A stretch of DNA of 64,000 nt from Hydractinia symbiolongicarpus (Eukaryota; Cnidaria; Hydrozoa; Anthoathecata; Hydractiniidae). The notes below the pieces were generated by a model that had not been told where the DNA came from, made no database searches, and saw nothing but the letters and a program-made list of their open reading frames with translations. Location: the NCBI RefSeq assembly GCF_029227915.1, contig NC_079879.1, forward strand, positions 26,354,501 through 26,418,500, in the 5' to 3' direction. Positions 13,101-26,600 of the stretch are shown here, in pieces; the first letter of the stretch is position 1; each line of letters starts with the position of its first letter. The position numbers were made by a program, and so were the translations under genes.

Positions 13101-14633
13101 TATTTTTGTTAGCTAGCTTCAGCTGGATAAAAGTGAGAAAATTTTTCTTGTTTGGCTAGCTAACATCTTTATGCTAACTTATGAATATGATAAAATTGGA
13201 GAGGCAGTCTTTAATTATGACGTCAGAAATTTTATGAAACCGTCCCACTGTTGTGAATAGCTTGAAATGCTGATTATAGGATCATATGCTTTTGATAAAT
13301 GGTAACAAAGATTTGTGGTTTAAAGGTTTTAAATGGTGTCGGTCCTGAATAAGGAAATAGTCCTAGATTTGGGGAATTGTGGTCCCTTATCACCCGGGAC
13401 GCAGGAATAAAAACACTGGCTTCACTATCCCGTTTCTAAGTTATTTAGATCTGTACGAAAATTGTGGTCTTATTACTATTTTATAAATTTTATTTATTTT
13501 GTAAATGTTCTTCCTTTTTACAGTACAAAACATCCACCATCAGCAAATAAATCTTGACAGTTAAATACTGCACCATTTTAATGCCAGTATGTTTTTCGCG
13601 GAACTAATGTAATATTGAACTACTTCGGTTTATTTGCCTTGTTCAGAAGTCATTATATTCGAATCATCAATTATTTTACATAACACGATTCGCATCATGG
13701 AGGTTCCAGAAATTTCGGGATCTATTCGAAAGATATCTAGCTAATTTTTTTGCTCTGCAATTTTCAATTTTAATTTATTTGGTTGTATTGTATGTAATTT
13801 AAAGTGTAATTTAAAATCGCTGGTCAGTCGCCATAATAAACAAGATTTGAATTATAAAATATGAGGATTTTTAATGATTTTCCCCTATGTTCCTCAGTTT
13901 TAACGTGTACATCAGATTTCATGACTTTACTGGCTATTTGGAAGCCCTGGGTTGCTATTTGCGGAAATATTTAAGCCGTAGACTTCTTGTTGGATTAAAT
14001 ATGATCAAATTAGCATGCATGTAAGTTTCCAGCTTAATTTGACTTCAGTTTTTGCTGTTTTGGAGATTTCACGTTGTAACAGTTATTTATTGGCTGTAGA
14101 TATAACTTTAACAATTTCTGATTTTGCACTATGGACCACAGGTAGTTTCTGCTCGCAAAACTGTCAGCATTTCTTTCTGTGTGTGGATGCTACTCATACA
14201 TAGCTTTCACACAATTTATATGGCCGGATTGAATCATTGTTGAAAAGAAAATTTTCCAATATAGGCAATGGGTTTGTCGTTCAACGGCTCTTCATGATAT
14301 TATTCACTATCATTTATTATTAACATGAGTAAATTAAGCTTATAGATTATCTATAAAAACAAAATCCAGCATCTTTTAACCCCCGGTAAGTTCTTTTCTT
14401 CTTTAGCTAATAAGTAAGAAAACAAATATTCTCAGGGTGTTGATACACACATACATGCGACTTTACAATGCTGTTGTGTTCTGTTTAAAATGATTTTCAT
14501 TTATTTGACCTGATCTCTATGGTAACTAATTAATGAAATTCTTGCAAAATTATAACTCGAACGTTATAAATGATTCTCGAAATAAAAAAGTTATCATATG
14601 GTATTTGTCAAAGAAGAGCTTCCACATTCAAAG
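10142..14633. other. Intergenic region, no supported gene
   Basis: About 4.5 kb without a convincing exon on either strand. A GC-rich patch at 12600-12640 with a C run and a short cggcgtcgccgg palindrome stands out from the AT-rich surroundings and may be an edge of mobile-element debris. Nothing else is recognisable. Confidence 0.5.
14565..14571 (+). promoter_or_regulatory. Candidate TATA box of the three-unit repeat gene
   Basis: TATAAAT lies 69 bp before the ATG at 14634. A similar spacing (66-73 bp) is seen for TATA boxes of the two antistasin genes in this window, which is why it is listed. In AT-rich DNA such matches are common by chance. Confidence 0.35.
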
Positions 14634-17600
14634 ATGAAGCTTTTTCTGACAGTTTTATTTTGTTGTTTGATTGGTGTTCGATCTGTAAGTATTTAACTGA
14701 ATCTTTTTTTTAGGCTTTGCGAAGTTCTTTATACAAATCTCTAAACATTTTTAACAACGTGTATTGTACAGTAAGAACGAAAAGTTTTGATATAAAGAAC
14801 TTTAAATATAATAAGTGCAAAAAGAAATGTTTTTTTTATAATTTTTTTTTACAAATAACTACTTTATTGCAATTTCACGTGTTTTCTGATATTCTGCGTC
14901 ATCTCCTGTTATTTCTTGGCAATCATTTTTTTCCACATGCTTCACCCCAACAAAATTATTTACCTGGATTATTTTTGTTTTATGATTGTAGGGACAAATC
15001 TGTAACCTAGTCTTCTTTATCAGTACAGCTGAACATCACCCCATGCTTCTACTATGCCTACTATGATATTCTGATAAGACGGACTATCATGGGCTTAGGC
15101 CCTGGTGACTACCCGAGATCTCGGCAAGCGGGCTGGATAAAAATCCATATATACAGTAACAAAGCGGGCTAGAAGGATGGGTTATTATGCTCACGTTTCA
15201 AATTCGTTTTTATGAAAATTATATATTTCGTGCATATAAACACAAGTTAAAAGCCGGGTAGTGAGTCAGCTTGGATTTGCCTCCATTTGAACAGCCCCTC
15301 ATCATGGCAGAACAAAAAGAAATTTTAGCTTCTAATCTGTATATATGCCATATTGCGAAATGTACACAAAAAGCTTTTGTAGCGATACATGCAAAACATG
15401 AATACAAGCTTTTACATATCACAACATGCAACCGCTTGAGCAATTAATATCTCACTGATTATCACAATTGGGTAATCGTTATTTAGAATTAAAACACCGT
15501 TAACTAAGCAACGGGGAAGAGATCCCCTTAAGAAAGAATTTATAACCCTAGTTACTATGGATTCAACTCTATTTGCAATAATTAGTGCATTTTTTAAATG
15601 ACCTGCTTGCGTGTTCAAAATATGGATTGTATAAAAAGTTAATCCAAAAAGCAAATTCTATTGCAATATTATTAGAAAACAATGACACGTGGCCTTCAAT
15701 ACTGCAGACTTGGCCAAAACCCGTAAAGCCCATGAGAATTTTCTTGTTACAGGAAATCACTGAGTCCATTATCAGAGGGAATATTTAAAGTATAAATTTT
15801 GCTCGATTATGTTGATGAGCAGATTAAGAAGAAGACTAATAAATAAAATACTCTGTTTTATTTATTAGGCACTCTGCTTTTTTGTTATGAAAATATGTTT
15901 AAATGCTTTGTCTAATACAAACGGTTAAAAACCACTTTGTCCACAAAAACGTAAAGCCGTTCAGTATCCATAAACTTAAAAATATTAATAATCTTTGGCC
16001 ATTAATGAAGGAACGACAGTATAACATGGGAGTGAAAAAGTCCTGGTAACGAGGTTAGTGCTCGGAGGGTTAAAAGGTAAAGACTTCGATTTAGGTTTTG
16101 TCACGCTATAAAAATCATTGTATGCATTAGTTTAAAGGGGTTACAAAACTACTGTTGATTTTTGACTTTAGTGGCTTACACGAAATTTTAGCTTATGGCA
16201 GAAGGAATGTCTATGAGCTGGGAAACGAAATGAAATCAACTTTGCTTTAAATCAAAGTGAAATGAAGCGAAATGAAATCAACCTTGCTTTAAGGAATGTC
16301 TATGAGCTGGGAAACGAAATGAAATCAACTTTGCTTTAAATCAAAGTGAAATGAAGCGAAATGAAATCAACCTTGCTTTAAATCAAAGTGAAATGAAGCG
16401 AAATGAAATCAACTTTGCTTTAAATCAAAGTGAAATGAAGCGAAACTAAAAACGGTAACTAATTAATTTCGTAAAACCTCATTTTCACAGAATTATAAAA
16501 TTAAATATTGATAATATCACAATATTGTCAGTGGTGGCCGACACAAATCCAACACATTGATGAAAATTTTAGTGCCAAAAACCCATGCAAAGTTATACTT
16601 TTATAAAGTTAAAACCCTTATTCTGAAAGAAATGCAATGCATTGAGTTGTACAACCCGTAGTGTGCGAAAATGTCACGAATTAAGGGGATGCGCTTTCTA
16701 CCGGAAAATAATACTAGGATCGCAGATAATAATAACTTTCGGAGATACGAAGGCGAACGAAGCAGCTTGTGGGGTTTTTTTTACGTAAAAATAACGGCAC
16801 TAGTTATGAAAACCGATTTCTTGAAGCCACGGAATCTGCTGTATGGTGGCCCATCGCTGCCATAAGAAAACATTAACTTTTTTTGGAAAAAAAAAATGTT
16901 AAAAAAAAAAAAAAACGCCCGTGGCCCATCACTGCCACTGTCATTCGGTGCCGTAAATTTTTCCGATGTGCGTAAACACATTTTTATTTTAAAATGGCGG
17001 CGACACAGCACGAAATTTTCAAAACTTTTTAAAACAGGCGAAAGAGAAAAGACAGCAGGGTAATGGAAAGGGAAAATTGGGAAAAATACAAGAAATTGAG
17101 TATCTAACTGTGCAAAGACTATCAGCACACGTTGAAGGAAAGTGCCAAAAATATAGTCGAATTGGACCACTAACTATGGTAAAATTTGGTGAAGAAGACA
17201 TGCATACACGCAAGATATACATGCGCATCATGAATCAGAACGATCCTTTGAATTTGTTTCAGTTACACGACAATGAGAACGGTAAGTTAAAAGAAGAAAA
17301 TTGTTCTTACTAACTGATGAGAATACCTAGCTAAACAAAGGTATGGCCCACTATCACGGGGAGTTATTGATTAGTCTGTGCTAGGACGGGGCCAAAAACT
17401 CCAATGACGGTAGAAATCAACTGATGATCTCATTATTCAGTTAGTTTTTTAAAAAGAACGAAACACAAATTGCCACTATCAACACTTATATATTGGTAGA
17501 TAACCAGAGCAAACTACAACAACATGTTCGCTCAAACAAACTTAAACTAAACCAATTTGATTGTTCAATGTACGATGAGAAAGCAAGAGGGAATAACACA

Positions 17601-20600
17601 CTGATTTCCACACATAACACACTGATTATCTCATTACTCAGTTAGTTTTTTTCAAAAGAACGAAACACAAATTGCCAATATCAACACTTTATATTGGTAG
17701 CTAGATAACCAGAGCAAACTACAACAACGTGTTCGCTCGAACAAACTGAAACTAAACCAATTTGATCGTTCAATGTACGATGGGGAAAGCAAGAGGGAAT
17801 AACACACTGATTTTCACACAACACACACAACAACGTGTTCGCTCGAACAAACTGAAACTAAGCCAATTTAATCGTTCAATGTACGATTGGGAAAGCGAGA
17901 GGGAATAACACACTGATTTTCACACATTGAATTTCAAAAATTCACGGCAAACAATAAACAAAAACAAACAATCTACAGAAACAAAAACAATTTATTAACT
18001 TTATCAAGATTTATAAAACAGCTTCAAATTTTTGACAGAAAAACAATAACAACGAGGTGTGAGGTTTCGCTTTCTTCTTTTTATCTCATGTATTGAAAGA
18101 TAACATCTCTCGCTCTCATTGTACACAATCTATAAAGAAACAGAAAACATTTTTATATAGTATATTATATATATAGCAAAGTCTCTAAATACATCAAAAT
18201 CCAGTGCCTTTGAGGGACGATATTTAGAGCTAAATTTCTAGACTAAAAATATATATCATTTTTTGGAACAGAGTGCTCAAAAAGCATTAACTAAATACGA
18301 TATGCTTGACACATGCTTGATAGAATTAATAAAGTCATGAAACTCTGTTTTAAAGGATTGTCTTCTTTTAGGGATTGGTAGTTCAGTCGGTAGAGCGTTG
18401 ACTTCACATTCATATGGGTTCAATCCCACATAACAACTGTACCTTATTGAACAGAAATTTAAAGGGTTTTTGTAGCTCAAATGGAAGCTTTTTAGCACTC
18501 TAGAACCGTCATGTTGTCCCTCCTGGCACAAAATTGACAGGGTAAATTTATTGGAATTAATGAGGCTAACCACATAAAATATAGATCACTACTTTTTTTT
18601 TCTTTTTTGGCCAGTTGACACGCATACTAATCTACCATACTGAACACAAAAGTTACAAAAAAACACAAAATTTGATAAAAGTGTATTATGTGGTTTCACA
18701 TTCCTAAAGGGTCATTCAAGAGTAGTTTTTACGTATCATAACTTAACTATACCACATTATTGTAAGCTCGTGAAACACAAAGCAAAAACATAGCGTCGTA
18801 AAGAAAATGATGAAGCTCTAATTTTTTTTTATCTTTTTTAAACATTTTATATATGTCCAAATGTAATCTCCCAAAAACAATAATTACATTAACGGTTGCC
18901 ACCATTATCGAACAAAAGTCCAATTGTTCATTTGTGACTTCACACGTCGTACATAAGCTCACTTCTAAAGTAGGTAAACAAAGTAGAACTTCCAGGTAAA
19001 GGCACTGTTTGATATAATAGTTCAGATTTAGAACATATATCAGTAAAAAGGCTAGTAGCAACAGTACAAAAGTTTTTAACAACAAATGAGCAAATACCTT
19101 AACGAATAAAAAGGTATGTTCCCGTTAGTTTTGGATTGGTGACAATGCAACATCAAAAAGATACAACTTGAGTTTTAGGAAATATTTAAAAATTGTGTAA
19201 TAAAATTTAAAAAGAAAGAGTTTTGTTAATCATTATGAATTGAATTTTCTTCTTCTGACTGTAGCTAGAGGTAGGTATGTAGCTAGCTAGCTAATGATTC
19301 GATTGAAGGATGACAGCAAAAATAATTTTCCATGGTGGCCACAGGCACCAAAAAGTAATTTAGTGAGCTAGCTACATCAAACCAAGGAAAAAACGTAAAT
19401 ATAAATTTCAAATCATCCATACCTTCGCAACTCACTTTTCTTCTGCTGTATGAAAAGGATACCACAAACATGCCAATTCAAGCTGATAATTTGGTACTTT
19501 AAAATCTTATTTTTAATGAAGCCATAAATATAACACGTTTTTGTGCATTATAAACGTTCAAATTAATATAATGTGCCTTCAAAGGTATATACAAGCTTTC
19601 CAAGTCCAAATATTAAGAGAAATAGCATGCCACCTAAGGCAATTATTATCAGGACTTGGTATAAACTATGCATTTGTCTTAGGCCTGTAAAATACACGAT
19701 AATTCAAATTAGCTGATAGCCTTTTTCTGATTGTTGAGAGTATTTCCCAGTCTTGGGGGGTACAAAGCCTATTTGTTGGCATTTTTATCGGTTTGTGTTA
19801 AGAAACACTGCGTAACACTGATAATATAAGTCTCTGTGCCCTTGCCTAATCTTAAAAAATTTGGAATTCTCCTAGAACATAGGTACTCAAGATACAACCT
19901 GCCAACTATCTCTTGAATTTGAATTTGAGGTCCATACTCCTAAAAATAATATTTTTATCTATACAGCCATAAATAGCTAGTGGAAATTTACTGTTCTTAT
20001 AACCCACAAGCTTGTCATGACTATCAATTGAAAAAATCCAATTACAATAGGAACGAAAATTTTTGGACGGAAAAACTTTCGGAGTTTTTTTTGAAAATTT
20101 TTCTGTCCGAAATATCTGTCTGCCAAAAGTTCTGTCTGCCAAAAGTTTTTTTGTCAGAAAATTTTGTGTTTTCTAAAATTTTTTAAAGGACCAGAACATA
20201 TAAATTATATATAGGGTAATCAGAAAATCAATAAAAACTGTAGTTCTGGAACTTATTATTTTCGTTATTTTCACATTTGGCTGAGGCTCCATCTGTAAAG
20301 TTGGATCCTGGGGACACTTTTTTAGATCTTGATTAACTATAAATGCTTATAGCCTTCTTTTTGTGTATCATCATTATGTTTGAAATTTGGTTAAAATCCG
20401 TTTAAAAAACTTACCGAAACATTTTTTCACTTAAATCTTGTCCGAAAATTTTTCCGCTGAAATAACAAAATTTGTCCAAACGTTTTTCCGCCGATACATT
20501 TTTCGCCGAAAATTTAAGTTCTTAATGTAGGTCCTCTTGACATAAAGTTTGATTTTTTTCTTCTCTTTTTTACTTCAGGCCCTGTCGTACATTAGGTCAT

Positions 20601-23600
20601 GAACTCTATCACGGGGCACTTTAATGTCATGTTTTTGTCTCAATTTTAGATACACAATTTCCAATTTTCCATAAGCCAAAACATCACATTTCATCTATGG
20701 CATTTCCAAATTCACATAAATACAATTATCCTAAGATAACTGTAATAATGTGACTTTGAAATTCTATATTCATCATTCCCACGGAAAAAATATTGTATTT
20801 TTTTTTGTAAAAAAAGCGTTGTTTTGAGCAATAACTTTTAGATTTATAAAAACAAATTCATTTCATTTCACTTTCATTTGAAGCAAAGTTGATTTTATTT
20901 CGTTTCATTTCATTTGTTCTTAAACAGTTTATTTCATTTCGTTTTATTTCATTTGATCTCAATTGATTTAAATTGATTTGCCTTGAATTGATTTATTTTT
21001 TTAATTTTAGATCCTTTTTTTTCATGGCAGTTCTCGGCCACCATACTACGTGTAACTATATTCATATTTTTTCGGTATAAAAAACTTCCAACTTTTTGAA
21101 CTAGCTACCTATCTATATCCTTCGAAATTTTGCATAGAAACACACAAGTTTATTGCATATAAAGCCAATTGAAGCAGAAACAATGATTTTAAATCTTTTC
21201 ATTACCTCCTTAAAGCTAGCTACATAGCATTTTTACATTTAACAAATACAGTTCCCCATGTTGTCTTTGCTCCCTGGTCGAAATAAACTTTCAATTTACT
21301 GATGTTTAATATTTTACAAACTGTAGCTTATAAATTTATTTTTTTAAAACTAAAATGTAGCAAATTCATTATAAGAAAGTAATTGTTCATAAACAGGTTG
21401 TCTATATAGTCGTGAAGTTCTTGTACTTGGCCTTTTGAGTAGTCTATTTATTACACACCTTCACAGAATGTGCAAGGATTAAAGGTAACGTCCATGCCGG
21501 AGATCTTTTTGAACCGTTTTGTAGCCAAAAAAATTGACAAAATTGAAACCAATAGTTGAGTAAAAATTAATGTGTATGTGTAATCCAGACACAAAATTAG
21601 TACATTAAATTAGGAGCAGTGCAGTCAATGGAAGGTAATGGGCAAGAAAGTTATGTATTGAATTACCCTGAAATTTAGACATAATTTCCCCTTTATTTGG
21701 TAGAAACATATTATAAGTTCAATGATTACAAAAGCAGAAAATAATTTTCACAAATTCAACCTACCCATGTGAATTGCATCATATAACAGATATTACCAGG
21801 TTACCAGGAAATTTCTTTTTTTGAATTTCAGGATTGCTTCTTTGAAGCTGCAAGCAAATTAAAATCGTTCGACAAGTTGTTATGTGGTCGTCTGGATCCA
21901 AAAAAAGCTCTAATCAGAAATGGAATAAGTTTAGAGAAATATGAGGATTATTTTGAAACTTTTAAATCTAATGGAACAGAGTTTTCTTGCGGCTACACAA
22001 GGTAGGTTGCTTTTTAAAAATAAAGTTAAAGAAAAGGCCACATTACAGCCTCTGCAAGCATTTTCACCTGGTTGTCAACCTTTTGGAGATCTAGGATTGG
22101 GGAAACATAATATTTGGTTGGAAATTGAAAGGAAAAAGTTGAGATGTCATAAATGGGCAAAAATGTCTTCTAATGTGAATCTCGTCACATTAAAGTATAT
22201 GATTTACTGTCAGTTACAATTATTGGTGAAATATAGTTCAATCTAAGTGCTTCATGTATTAACTATCTAGAGATTGGTTAATGGAAATGGCATTTGGAAT
22301 AAAAAACAATTTCAATGAGTTGAAAAATAATCTTATTAGTCATGCAGCAGCTGGTTATGTGGATGCAACAGGAGCGAAATTAAGAACTCTCTTTGACTCA
22401 AAGTTAGGTAATTTTTGATATACCAATTAAATTCAGAACTTATTAACAATTACTTTTCTCTCTTGGATAGATATAATTGGAGAAGCTGTAATTTGCTTTT
22501 TTTTGTATATTGTAGGAAGCACAAAACGAATATTTTATGAAATGCAGATTGTGGGACCACTTGATCACGTTTGGTTAATCGAACAATTGGCAGATGGCCA
22601 TGGTAACTGATAACAAGATTTGTTAAAGTGCCTTTTTTAAAATATTAGTCTTTTCTGTTTCTTGTTTTAATTCACCGTAAGTCATTAAAAATCTACAATT
22701 TATAAACTTAGCTATAATGCCAAGGTCACAACATACCGCGTATTAAGGAGAGGATGGGATGCTCACCTCATTTTTGTTCGACATTATTCGCCCCTTTGGT
22801 GTCACTCATACCAGACTTCTGGAATCTGAAATAGTACTTTTAACCAATGCCAACAATTACTTTATTACCGGATAAAAATCAGCCACTAAATTTTTTCAGG
22901 TTATCGTGTGTATCAGAGTTACAATGGAGCATATTCGTTATACGCATGGATGAACACTGATGCAAGTAAATTCAGTGAACTTTGGGATAAGAAAGAAATC
23001 ATATACTGGCAGAAAGTATATGATCAAGCAGCTGCATTTTTAAAATCAAAAGGTTTAGATATCGAAAAACTTGATAACTTGCCTTCTATGTTAGACTGGA
23101 TGAAACCATGGCTCACTAATATCAAGGTAAGTACACAACTTAAACATCTGCCATAGACAAAGCTTGGTTTGATGAAGGTTTAATAAAAAAGCTTTGTATT
23201 TTTTTCAGAAATACAATAAAACAGACATAATTGAAAATCTGAAAAGGGCATGGAAGAATTTTGGTGCTGGAAAAACCGTTTCTAAAAAAGACTTTTATGA
23301 AAAATATTTGTAAGTTAAAAAATCATATTAGTCAATTGTGACTTAATTTTCTTTAAAACCAATATCGGCATATTATATTTGTATATTTATGTAAGTTAAT
23401 CCTGCATTCCTTACAAGTGTTCAGTCGCAAACAAATCCCAACTAGGACTGTTTTTATATTGACAAACTACCGGTTGACAATAAGTAAGAGCATCAACAAG
23501 CAAACCAAGGACAAAGTAACAATTAAAGAAAATTGATGAATTTGCGATCATTATAACGTCAAACCTTAAGAATACCTAAAACATCCCGTACTTACTGAAC

Positions 23601-26600
23601 AGAGGAACCACCTACAACGATCTTCGACGACCTACAACGATCTACAACGATCTACAACGATCTACAATGATTTAAAAACCATCTACAATGACCTAAAACC
23701 ATCTACAACGACCTAGAACCAATACATTATGTACATTCGTTGGGGACTTGTATTTTGTTTTGCATCATAGTGTTGTTGTGAGTCAACTACAGACGGTGGC
23801 CCAACTTTGGACGCAGGACTGGCCCGTCTTTAGACAGGACAGTCGTTTCAATTGGCCGTCCCAGCCAAAGCGATTCTACCTCTTAAATTACGTAATAGGT
23901 CAAGTTGCAATAATTCCAACATATATTATCTTGAAAAGTAGCTAAACATAAATAGCTTTAATCTCAGCTAGCTATATACAACAATATGCCAGAAAAAGTT
24001 GCAGCAGTTCAGTTTTTTCACTTTATTGGAGTTGGTTTACGTTAATACAAGGTCTTGATGTGTGCAAAGACCTTTTAACGCCACTGTGTCAAAAGATGGT
24101 CCGTCCCATCTTTAGTGTTCTAAGTTGGGTCAGAATAGTGTGTTTGCAACCAGCCATGTTTTAAATTAAATAATCTTCTACGTATTATTATTTAGTACTT
24201 ATATGTAATACCTATATTCAATAAAACATAAACGGAACCTACATAGTTCGAATATATAGTATTTGTTATTTTTAGAAGGAAAAAAATTGCAAAAATCAGT
24301 AGAGTAAAAATGTAAACCTATATATATTATAGCTTAACAAACAAAATTACGAGTATGAGGTGATACACAAAGTTAAAGCCTATTGTTGTTGTAGATCGTT
24401 GTAGGTTGTTGTAGATCGTTGTAGGTGGTTCCTCAGTTTAGTAAGTACGTAAAACATCCAAGTCGTTATTTTTGTCAAAATTTTTTATCTTTTATATCAT
24501 TTGAAAGCTTATATTTCATGGAATTTTTATTTGAAATAAAAAATATAAACTTTTAACACAAAAAGATATAGATTTTATTACAGTGTAAAGGTAAAAAAGT
24601 ACAACAGAGAAGCATGAAAAGCAACTTTTCGATATAAATTTGGAACTACATATTCAAAAGGAAAAGCAAGACACTGTTTTAGTACTCAGGTGAAATATAT
24701 TTGAATGGTGCCGTTTTCATGCGATAAGGTTTAAATGTCTGTACCTTGTATGCTCGAAAGTCAATTACTTGAAAAAGGTGTTCGATAAATTTTACATCTT
24801 CCTAATTTTTTATGTCATAAGAAAAATAACACTACTCGATATAAAATTTATCTACATTTTAGAAAATATATACTGTTGTTCTACAGTTTTTAGAAATATA
24901 GATGGTATTCGCAACATAGGTAATAGGTGTTTCAGATATTCTGAAGTTATCTTTTAGTCCAAATATATTTCACGTATTTTAAAGGTTGGTTCTTGCTAAC
25001 ATGACTGAACAAATCAAACCATTAGTTAACACAAGTAAAACATGGACACAAAAACTTCATGATCAATGGATTAATCTTTTTGCTTCACCAAATCCTTTAT
25101 GTTATCCAGATGTCCCATTTAATACATTAACAGCAACACTGCCACAAGATTATAAACTTGAAGTGAAAGTAGTTGAGGTTAATCAGTTCTTATTTGAAAT
25201 GTTCTATTATACTAATTTATTGTATTACTTTTGTTGGCGTTTAAGTTTTAAATCCAGACATAGCCCTATCCTTCTCCAGTACTTTTTGCAAGCTTTCTAA
25301 ATGTACTCAAACTCAGCAAAGAAACAATATGGTAGAAATATAATTTGTTCAAGTCAGCATTTTATCATTGACGCTATGCCTGAAAGTTGCCCAATTTACT
25401 ACAGTCTGCTTAAAATCTGAAATTATATAATAATACAAATTATAAGGATTTCATGGAAACGCAAGGGGTAATTTTTTATTTCCAACATCTAAATCTATGG
25501 GATTTAAAATTTTACAGGCAAAGTTTATTTGATAAATCTGATTCAATATTTTACTATATTTAGATCAGTAATGATCTGGAGAAAAGCATGTCCAAAAGAG
25601 CAAACATTTTAAAGAAAAGTGTCAATTACGAAGGTGGTCTTGGAACATGTGATTTAAAGCACGAAACAAAACCCATGGAAGGCGTAAGTTGCTACAGAAG
25701 ATATAGATAGTTCAAATGTTACTCAGGATAAGAATAAATCTGTTTTCTTATTTAGCTGTGCAATTACTTTTTTACAAGTTTCAAAATTGTAATAATAAAT
25801 ACAAAATATACATTTAAATACAAAATAAAATATTTGTAACAAATAATCTGGCAAACAAAAAGATTTTTACAATTTAAGCATTTTTCCATGTCGCTTTTAC
25901 AACCTAATCAGAAACATAGTTCCCTTGCAGCTGATGATGGTTGATCATGGTAAAGTTTGATCTGCCAAATGAATAATGTCCAATTTCTTTTGCAGGATTG
26001 TTTCTTTAAAGCAGCCAATGGATTAAAAGTCTTTGACAAGTTATTATGTGGACGATTGGATCCCAAAAAGGCTTTAGTAGCAAACGGCATTAGTTATGAA
26101 AAATATGCTGACTATTTTGACACATTTAAATCGAACGGAACAGAATTTTCCTGTGGATACACAAGGTATAATTATTTTCAACATACAGACATCATATTCA
26201 AATTATCAAGAATTATAGAAGTGATTATTTTAATTTAGAGATTGGTTAATGGAAATGGCATTTGGAATGAAAAACAATTACAATGAGTTGAAAAATAATC
26301 TCGTTAGTCATGCAGCAGCTGGTTATGTGGATGCAACAGGGGCGAAATTAAGAACTCTCTTTGATTCGAAGTTAGGTAAATTCATAATATATTTTGAACA
26401 TTTAAGAATCAAAGGAAATTCTGTAAAAATTATATATTTGCATATAATTTCTACTTTAGGAAGTTCTGTGCGCACCTTCTATGAAATGCAAATAGTAGGC
26501 CCTCTGGATCATGTATGGTTAATTGAACAACTGCCAGATAGTCGAGGTCAGAACTCTTAATGTTGCGCTTAATCTGCTTGATACATCGGATTGGGTGTGT

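Larger units (their letters stand above)
14685..21831 (+). other. 7.1-kb first intron of the three-unit gene, repeat-filled
   Basis: The intron runs from the GTAAGT donor after the signal-peptide exon to the tttcag acceptor of unit 1. Every later intron of the gene is far shorter (about 70 bp to 1.7 kb). It contains tandem and inverted GAAATGAAATC-type repeats, a three-copy tandem array and a tRNA-like fragment, described separately. One short frame at 17077-17290 ends at a GTAAGT and might be a relic exon; it has no recognisable homology. A nested promoter or alternative first exon for unit 1 inside this intron cannot be excluded. Confidence 0.65.

Noticed and set aside
17077..17313. 78-residue frame ending at a GTAAGT in the large intron
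   Set aside because: Looks exon-like at its end but has no acceptor, family match or partner exon; kept only as a possible relic.
18370..18436. Functional tRNA gene
   Set aside because: A and B box words are present, but the anticodon arm does not pair and the spacing is too short.
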